Source: DATIJP01 sp964569185
Lineage (GTDB): Bacteria > Chlamydiota > Chlamydiia > Chlamydiales > Rhabdochlamydiaceae
Reading direction: 5' to 3'
DNA length: 20,247 nucleotides
Assembly (NCBI GenBank): GCA_964569185.1
Contig: CAZMTP010000031.1
Span: 1 to 20,247, forward strand
Part shown: one piece after another, positions 15,556-20,247 of the stretch
Layout: every line of letters begins with the position of its first letter
How positions within the stretch are numbered: position 1 is the stretch's first letter
Position numbers and translations under genes: made by a program
The notes under the pieces: generated by a model
Seen by the model: the letters and a program-made list of their open reading frames with translations, nothing else
Database searches by the model: none
What the model was told of the DNA's origin: nothing

Positions 15556-15746
15556 TTTTTTTATCCTTGTTTTCTAATCTTAGATCGATAGAAAAGTATC
15601 AAGATGGGCTTTCAGCAAACCCAAGACATTGTGAACATGAATGGGTTAGTCGTTATTTTAATTCTTTACCAAATGATGTTGATGACCCAGTAAGTGATGA
15701 AGACATTGAGGAGAGATTACGAGCTTTGCAAAGACCTTCTGAGTAA
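15489..15746 (+). CDS. Small protein with N-terminal hydrophobic segment, function unknown
   Basis: An 85-residue open frame. A hydrophobic stretch (GFFLLVFLSLFSNL, about 18-31) preceded by R/K residues could be a signal anchor; the rest is hydrophilic and ends acidic (DDPVSDEDIEERLRAL). The frame overlaps the preceding small gene by 67 nt, and the first 22 codons lie wholly in that overlap, so the true start may be later (for example TTG at 15567 or nearby). No family recognised; coding status moderate. Confidence 0.42.
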   Translation: MLDIYERARFCFGRSYQGFFLLVFLSLFSNLRSIEKYQDGLSANPRHCEHEWVSRYFNSLPNDVDDPVSDEDIEERLRALQRPSE

Positions 15747-15777
15747 ATAGACGTTATAAATTTAAAGGATAGTTCAT

Positions 15778-15876
15778 GTGAAGATTCTTCAATTTTTTTT
15801 CAAAGGGTCAAAGCTCGAAGTTACAGAAACGCAGCTGCGTGAAGTGCATAACTCTTTAGTTTTTTCTTTAATGTAA
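15778..15876 (+). CDS. Possible 32-residue peptide
   Basis: A short open frame from GTG 15778 to TAA 15876 reads VKILQFFFKGSKLEVTETQL and ends REVHNSLVFSLM. AAAGGA lies 9 nt before the GTG. The composition is protein-like, but the length is too small for confidence and no family is recognised. It could be the remnant of a larger gene. It includes a T8 tract (15793-15800). Confidence 0.25.
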   Translation: MKILQFFFKGSKLEVTETQLREVHNSLVFSLM

Positions 15877-15897
15877 AGTTGTAATTTACTATTATGC

Positions 15898-16170
15898 GTG
15901 AGGTTGCAAGGGGGGGGTGTTGTGGAAATTGAAAATAAGTACAGCGTTAATTGGGACAGAGTTGGCTTTTATCTCGCTTTTATGGGTGGGTTATTAACGA
16001 TTATTGCAACAATTATTACTGCGGCTTGGATTATCAAATCTGATATTCATTCTGTTGAAGTGAGATTGGCAGATAAGATCAGTTCGGTGGACAGCCGACT
16101 GACGAAGATTGAGACCATAATGATTCTTAAAGGGGTCTGTGCTCCTGAGGCTCTTAGTTCAACTAACTAA
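15898..16170 (+). CDS. Small single-pass membrane protein with short coiled coil
   Basis: The frame opens with GTG at 15898 (90 codons); a second GTG at 15922 is more plausible because an eight-G tract (15910-15917) lies four bases before it and could act as a ribosome site. Either way the protein has one membrane helix (VGFYLAFMGGLLTIIATIITAAWII) followed by a short heptad-patterned tail (SVEVRLADKISSVDSRLTKIETI), a layout seen in phage- or mobile-element-borne small proteins, but no family is recognised. An ATG at 15894 is out of frame by one base; losing one G would join it to this gene. The next gene starts 19 nt downstream. Confidence 0.55.
   Translation: MRLQGGGVVEIENKYSVNWDRVGFYLAFMGGLLTIIATIITAAWIIKSDIHSVEVRLADKISSVDSRLTKIETIMILKGVCAPEALSSTN
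15910..15917 (+). repeat. Homopolymeric G8 tract at a gene start
   Basis: Eight consecutive G lie between the ATG at 15894 and the GTG at 15922. The ATG frame closes 12 codons later as written; with seven G it would run into the 16170 frame. Confidence 0.8.
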
Positions 16171-16189
16171 GATAGGAAAATAAAAAAAT

Positions 16190-16498
16190 ATGTTTAGCGC
16201 GGCTATTCAAAGACAACTAATCGTTCAAGCGTGGAATGAAGTTGTTAAAGTAGATTCCAAATTGGCTAAAACGATAGCGTCGACTGTTATCAAAGATGTA
16301 AACAATCCGCTAACAGAGAAAGTATTTGAGATTATAAAAAAATCACCTCAGATCGCATCTAAAATGACTCCTGAGAAGCTACAGCAATTTTGCGGTGATG
16401 TTGTTTATTGGAAAAGTAAGACGCATCCCGCTATTGCAGAGGTTGGAAGAGCTATGGCAAAAGCTTTTTTTGGTCCTTTCATAAGGTCAAGGCTGTAA
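16190..16498 (+). CDS. Small soluble protein, function unknown
   Basis: A 102-residue helical protein without signal peptide or membrane segment (MFSAAIQRQLIVQAWNEVV at the start, GRAMAKAFFGPFIRSRL at the end). It follows the single-pass membrane protein by 19 nt on the same strand and probably shares its transcript; AGGA lies 14 nt before the ATG. No motif recognised. The pairing of a small membrane protein and a small soluble protein could reflect a functional pair, but nothing in the sequence names it. Confidence 0.55.
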   Translation: MFSAAIQRQLIVQAWNEVVKVDSKLAKTIASTVIKDVNNPLTEKVFEIIKKSPQIASKMTPEKLQQFCGDVVYWKSKTHPAIAEVGRAMAKAFFGPFIRSRL

Positions 16499-16522
16499 AT
16501 TTAGAAAAATATTACATCTATG

Positions 16523-16565
16523 ATCCTGCCTATCCTGCCGCTTTAGCGATCCTGCATATCTTGTT
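16523..16565 (+). repeat. Single copy of the dispersed ATCCTGC repeat
   Basis: It matches each arm of the 1609-1705 palindrome: ATCCTGC, then TATCCTGCCGC, a 4-base variable centre, GCGATCCT, three variable bases and TATCTTGTT. The centre CGCTTTAGCG is again a small palindrome, as is CGCACCGCG in the other copies, although the bases differ. It lies between the 3' ends of the 102-residue gene (+) and the YidD-like gene (-). A T-run (16565-16572) follows on the plus strand. Confidence 0.8.
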
Positions 16566-16579
16566 TGTTTTTTACAACC

Positions 16580-16963
16580 CTAAGGCTCATCTACCTTGTA
16601 AAGTTTACCGTCATAGAGAGTGGTGCGGTAGATCCAAGGGTCCTCATTTTCGCGCAGCAGGCGGTCACAGCCCATAATGAATCCTTTGAAAAAACCATAT
16701 TTTTGGATCGCTAGCTTCATATATTGCGACGAAGAGGGACGGAAATGGCTGCGGGGGCCATCAATATGGGTGATCACATTTTGATGGAATTGGATCGCTT
16801 GAGTAGCCAGCCAACCCATAGGCGATAGGGAACTTGTTTGCGCTTCTTTCTTTTCTTCCCGTTTATAGGCCAGCCCGGCATGTTTGCCCCAAGGCTCGAC
16901 ATAGCCCACTTCTGCAAAACAGACATAGGGAAGAAGTAAAAAAAGAAAAATTTTAAAAGCCAT
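16580..16963 (-). CDS. Exported YidD-like protein lacking the family cysteines
   Basis: A 127-residue protein with a signal peptide (MAFKIFLFLLLPYVCFA, cut after A17). Residues 56-105 read AIQFHQNVITHIDGPRSHFRP, SSSQY, AIQKYGFFKGFIMGCDRLLRE, which follows the YidD pattern (IRFYQ--ISP--GP-CRF-PTCSQYA-EAI-KYG--KG----L-R--R). The two cysteines of CRF-PTCS are serines here (S72 and S78). YidD is a small cytosolic factor near YidC that aids membrane-protein insertion; a secreted form without cysteines must do something else. Its start overlaps the end of the lipoprotein gene by 11 nt, so it belongs to the secretin operon. Similarity is motif-based and moderate. Confidence 0.72.
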   Translation of the reverse strand: MAFKIFLFLLLPYVCFAEVGYVEPWGKHAGLAYKREEKKEAQTSSLSPMGWLATQAIQFHQNVITHIDGPRSHFRPSSSQYMKLAIQKYGFFKGFIMGCDRLLRENEDPWIYRTTLYDGKLYKVDEP

Positions 16964-17909
16964 AATTTAACATAAGAGCAGGAAAAAGCCGGCACTGGTT
17001 CATAATAGGGGTGGCATTCCTCTCGTACAGTCGTTCATTATAGAATCTTGCCTCTTGTCCTGCACCATAAATCCCGCCAAAGTACCAGCCGGCCTCAAAA
17101 CTGGCTGTAATGATTCCTGCCGCCACTTCTCCCTTTTGGAAGAAGGTGACAGCTGCTGCAATAAATAGGCTGTTGACTAGAAAGGCTGTGAAAGCGGTCT
17201 GTTTTTGCCCGAGATAGAGATAGCCTCCTCCTGGAAGGACTGCATTGATCAATTGTGCTTTGACGATCGATTTTTTTCCGCTGTCATAATTGCAGAGCAG
17301 CGGATTGATGTAGGGAATATCCGGTTTTTCCCACGCTATGGCACGCAGCTGGCATAGGTCGGCCCTTACCATCGCACTGGAAATCTGCAATTTTTCATAT
17401 TCAGCAGGATAATAGTGGTGGATCAGCTGCAACATTTGGGCCGCTTTTGTCTCATTACCCAATTGTTGGTAGGTATCATAAAGGATCAGAAGGAGATCAT
17501 GGAATGCGGGAAAGCTTTCACTGACATTACGCAGGCGGCTATTGGAAAAGCTATTATCTACCTCTTCATAGCGTCTGCCAAAGTAATAGCTTAAAAGGAC
17601 CACATACTCCATTTCCAATTTGCGATTTTCTAAAGAGGCAGGTGCTAAAATCTCAGCACGGCGGAAAGCGGTCATGGCCTGATATAGATCTAATTCTTTG
17701 GCAAAGCTCATGCCAATGAGATATTCTTTGCCCCAATCTTCTTTTTTTTCTGCTTCTGTCAGCGGAGGAAAGGGCGAAGGCAGCTGTTTTAAGTAACGCT
17801 CTTGGAGCACATAATTGAGTTTGGGTTCAAGGCACTCTTGGCGGCCGCGGAAACAGCCTGCTAATAGGAAAAGTGCAAAGAGAAAGGGGAGACAATAGAA
17901 TTTATTCAT
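16953..17909 (-). CDS. Lipoprotein with helical repeats and C-terminal membrane region
   Basis: A 318-residue protein with a lipobox LAGC (C19 acylated after a hydrophobic start). Residues about 60-190 are helical with a TPR-like look (FAKELDLYQAMTAFRRAEILAP; LLLILYDTYQQLGNETKAAQMLQLIHHYYP). The C-terminal part has glycine-rich hydrophobic segments (INAVLPGGGYLYLGQKQTAFTAFLVNSLFIAAAVTFF; AAGIITASFEAGWYFGGIYGAG) with conserved-looking YFGGIYGAGQEARFYNERLY. It starts 8 nt inside the end of the secretin gene and ends 11 nt inside the YidD-like gene, so the three are translated together. In Chlamydia a hypothetical gene also follows gspD (CT572/CT573), possibly its counterpart. Likely an envelope accessory of the secretin; exact function unknown. 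Confidence 0.75.
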   Translation of the reverse strand: MNKFYCLPFLFALFLLAGCFRGRQECLEPKLNYVLQERYLKQLPSPFPPLTEAEKKEDWGKEYLIGMSFAKELDLYQAMTAFRRAEILAPASLENRKLEMEYVVLLSYYFGRRYEEVDNSFSNSRLRNVSESFPAFHDLLLILYDTYQQLGNETKAAQMLQLIHHYYPAEYEKLQISSAMVRADLCQLRAIAWEKPDIPYINPLLCNYDSGKKSIVKAQLINAVLPGGGYLYLGQKQTAFTAFLVNSLFIAAAVTFFQKGEVAAGIITASFEAGWYFGGIYGAGQEARFYNERLYERNATPIMNQCRLFPALMLNYGF

Positions 17910-20247
17910 CGTCAGGGCGCTTGATCATATCGATGCCGCCATCGATCTCTTCTTTTATGACCTGTTTTCCCGCCTGTTCTTTAAATAAGCATTCTTGGAA
18001 TTGGGTCAATTCTTTGTACTGATCGACAGTTTCAATAATGGTGGGCCGAATAAAGAAGATCACATTATTTTTTGAGATAGAACTGGTATTGACGCTAAAG
18101 ATCGCTCCAATGACAGGAAGTCCCCCTAAACAAGGGATGCCTGTTTTAGCATGTGATTTGACGTCTTGGATCATGCCGCTGAGCGCCACAAAGTGGTTAT
18201 TAGGAACCGAGACGCGTGCGCTTAAAGTGGTATGGGTGGTTTGCAATCCTTGGATCCCGCCCACGTTGGATTGGGTATTCAATACTTGCTGGGAGATATC
18301 ATTAGAGATATCTAATGTGACGATATCATCTGTGCTTAAGATGGGCGTAATGCTCATATTTACGCCCACATCGCGGTATTCAATGTTTGAAGAACTGACT
18401 GCATTAGCTCCCTGCAATTGGAATGCAGAACCGGCAAATGGAATGTTTTGGCCTACGAAAATATTGGATTGCTGGTTATCTTGGGCCACAATTTTAGGGT
18501 TCATCACGACGGTAGTGTCGCCATCAGCTTGAAGGGCTTGCACTAGCGATCCTAAAGAGATAAATGATTTTCCTTTATGCATGATGATGTCTCCAATGAC
18601 GCCTAAATCAAAGCCGCCGTTCGCAGACGTAGGTTCTAGCATAGGAGTGGGGAAGGAGGTCGCGCTTACGTTGTTGAGCGGTGTGGCAAGAGGGAACGTA
18701 GGCGTGATCGTGGGCGTTAAAGGGTTGGAGCTTGGGAAATTACCGGTATTGGCGCCAAATTTTGTCAGGTACTGCATTCTGCCACCCCATTGCAGCCCAA
18801 AGGTCAGCGTATCGGCTAGAGTGGTTTCGATAATCAGCACTTCGATAAATACCTGTCTAAGCGGCACATCCACGTTTTGAATCAGCTCTTTCAATTGAGC
18901 CAGTACCTCTGGTGTACCGGTCGCCAGCATTGAGTTAGTGATTTTAATCCATTGGAGAGAATTAATTGCGGTAACAATATTTTTATCGAGTCCTTCTGAT
19001 CCTGAAAGATTTTGCGCCACCTGTTTGAGCGCCGTTTGAATCTCTGTGCCTTGGTGGTAACGCAGTTTGTATACCAAGAAGCTGGTTTTTAATTTAGAAA
19101 GGCTGGTCACGCCCGTTTCAATGCCGGGTTGATCAAATTTTTTAATGAGTTCTTGGACTTTATCAATGGATGCTTGGTCGCCTGCAATCAGGATATAGCC
19201 GGTCTTTTCAATGTATTTTAAGTTATTGAGCACATCAAAGAGGCAGGCATCTTGAACACCAGACTGAGACAGATTGATTTCAAAATCTTGAAGCAGAGAA
19301 ATCAGTTCTATGCCGCCAATATAATCGGGTTTATAGATCACATAATTGGCAGGCCCTTTAGAGGTAGCGCTGCAAGCACCTGTAGCATCAAGCTGCTTTA
19401 ATAAAGCGCTCAATCTTTCCAAGGTCTCAGGCCTGCCCACAAATAAAAGGGAATGGGTCTCTTGGATCTGTTTCGCAGTTTCAATGGTATGGATTAGATC
19501 TCGGTTGCCTTTCTGATCTGTTTTGCCAAGATTGGCGCTCACATCTTTCAAAAGTCCGAGCAGGTGAGGGATAGAAACCGATTTCACTTTATAAATTAAA
19601 AACGTTTGGCCGGCGAGTTGGGCCAGCTGGCCCTCTTCTGCCGTCGGCATGTCGACAAGAGTCAAAATTTCTTTGGTTTTATCCAGCGACTCTTTGGTGC
19701 CTGTAAACACAAAAGAGTTGGTGGCATCCACATAGCGCATCGTTTCGATCGATTGCAAAAGATTTTGGTCGACAAGTCCTGAACTTTGAAGGTCATGGGC
19801 GGTTTCTTTAAGAGCTGCTTCTAGTGTTTTAGGCGCCAGATGGTGTGGCTTATAGATGAAAAAGTCTGTTTTATCAAAAGAGGCCGGTTTGGCTTTGGGC
19901 ACATCAAACTGTTCTATGAGAAGTTTCACTTCATCGATCGCTTCTTGTGTGCCTTTTAAAAGTACCGAATTGGTCTCTTTGAGGTAAGAGGCATCATCGA
20001 TCACCTTCACAATCGCTTTCTGCTTAGGATCTTTTTTAGGCATGTCCTTGGCCACTTTTTCAAGGCTCTCGATGATCTGATCGCCGCTTCCATATTTTAA
20101 ATTGTAAACAAAGAAAGCACCTTCCGTATTTTTCGATTTGGTGTCGATCGATTTTAAATAATTTTGCAGTTTTTCAATCGTCCCTGCATCCGATTTAAAG
20201 AGGAGCGCCTGGCTCTCGGGGATCCAGGTCATATGGTCGATCGCAGC
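17902..20247 (-). CDS. gspD: Type II secretion secretin, GspD-like (5' end outside window)
   Basis: The frame is open to the window edge (AAIDH precedes the methionine at 20232), so that methionine is not a proven start; signal peptide and any N0 domain lie outside. At least five repeated N1-type domains of about 86 residues begin (numbering from M at 20232) near 41, 125, 211, 298 and 386, each opening [FV][VI]Y-K-[LYP] and closing with a TNS-L--GT-E-[IL]D--K-L[IL]--[FV]D motif. The secretin core starts near 459 (RQVFIEVLIIETTLADTLTFGLQWG), includes a Pro/Thr-rich gate segment, VVMNPKIVAQDNQQSNIFVGQNIPF, and ends with GIPCLGGLPVIGAIFS and NNVIFFIRPTII. It forms the outer-membrane pore of type II secretion. 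Chlamydia CT572 is the likely counterpart. Confidence 0.93.
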   Translation of the reverse strand, partial: AAIDHMTWIPESQALLFKSDAGTIEKLQNYLKSIDTKSKNTEGAFFVYNLKYGSGDQIIESLEKVAKDMPKKDPKQKAIVKVIDDASYLKETNSVLLKGTQEAIDEVKLLIEQFDVPKAKPASFDKTDFFIYKPHHLAPKTLEAALKETAHDLQSSGLVDQNLLQSIETMRYVDATNSFVFTGTKESLDKTKEILTLVDMPTAEEGQLAQLAGQTFLIYKVKSVSIPHLLGLLKDVSANLGKTDQKGNRDLIHTIETAKQIQETHSLLFVGRPETLERLSALLKQLDATGACSATSKGPANYVIYKPDYIGGIELISLLQDFEINLSQSGVQDACLFDVLNNLKYIEKTGYILIAGDQASIDKVQELIKKFDQPGIETGVTSLSKLKTSFLVYKLRYHQGTEIQTALKQVAQNLSGSEGLDKNIVTAINSLQWIKITNSMLATGTPEVLAQLKELIQNVDVPLRQVFIEVLIIETTLADTLTFGLQWGGRMQYLTKFGANTGNFPSSNPLTPTITPTFPLATPLNNVSATSFPTPMLEPTSANGGFDLGVIGDIIMHKGKSFISLGSLVQALQADGDTTVVMNPKIVAQDNQQSNIFVGQNIPFAGSAFQLQGANAVSSSNIEYRDVGVNMSITPILSTDDIVTLDISNDISQQVLNTQSNVGGIQGLQTTHTTLSARVSVPNNHFVALSGMIQDVKSHAKTGIPCLGGLPVIGAIFSVNTSSISKNNVIFFIRPTIIETVDQYKELTQFQECLFKEQAGKQVIKEEIDGGIDMIKRPDDE

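Noticed and set aside
16580..16963. Canonical YidD insertion factor
   Set aside because: It has a signal peptide and lacks both family cysteines, and it is not next to rnpA/yidC; it is called YidD-like only.
20230..20232. Methionine at 20232 as the true start of the secretin
   Set aside because: The frame remains open to the window edge and the visible start falls in the middle of an N-domain, with no signal peptide.

Overview
The window looks like a chromosomal piece of a Chlamydiota member, most likely an environmental (amoeba-associated) chlamydia rather than a Chlamydia species. The argument rests on gene content and order: glyA-clpP-dapF in a row, a chlamydial-type XerC divergent from an ABC-F ATPase, a coiled-coil/zinc-ribbon protein like CT398, an RNase P RNA, a SNF2/SWIM helicase, Der, and a type II secretin with extra N-domains. 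These resemblances come from memory of the families; no search was run. The genus cannot be fixed from the sequence alone.

Layout. 1-667 (-) is the N-terminal part of a YbiT-like ABC-F protein, running off the left edge. It is divergent from xerC (685-1587, +). 1588-2085 holds no protein gene: it contains a long perfect-looking hairpin made of two inverted copies of a dispersed repeat (1609-1705) and then rnpB on the minus strand (about 1730-2079), directly behind the zinc-ribbon gene (2086-2856, -). A four-gene plus-strand operon follows: glyA, clpP, dapF and a 1240-residue SWIM/SNF2 helicase (2986-9588). This group links amino-acid/one-carbon and peptidoglycan precursor chemistry (glyA, dapF) to proteolysis and nucleic-acid remodelling. 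A WD-like propeller protein (9541-10839, -) overlaps the helicase gene tail to tail. Upstream of it is a small exported protein (10890-11312, -), divergent from der (11398-12756, +).

The rest is more accessory: a lone PAS-domain protein (12801-13187, +), tail-to-tail with a two-gene minus-strand unit (a small helical protein, then a methyltransferase with a signal peptide and a TTG start), an outer-membrane beta-barrel protein (14269-15285, +), and a run of small unrecognised genes (15346-16498, +). One of the latter begins beside an eight-G tract that separates it by one base from an upstream ATG. A second copy of the dispersed repeat (16523-16565) lies between the ends of convergent genes, as does the first.

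The right end (16580-20247, -) is a tightly overlapping operon: a GspD-like secretin (5' end outside the window) with at least five repeated periplasmic N-domains, a lipoprotein with a C-terminal membrane region, and a signal-peptide-bearing, cysteine-less relative of YidD. No tRNA, rRNA, CRISPR array or intact insertion sequence was seen. The observations I rate highest are the G-tract switch candidate, the palindromic repeat family at convergent gene ends, the hairpin that buries the start codon of the WD-like gene (which may also carry a divergent F-box), the exported methyltransferase, and the secretin-lipoprotein-YidD-like unit.
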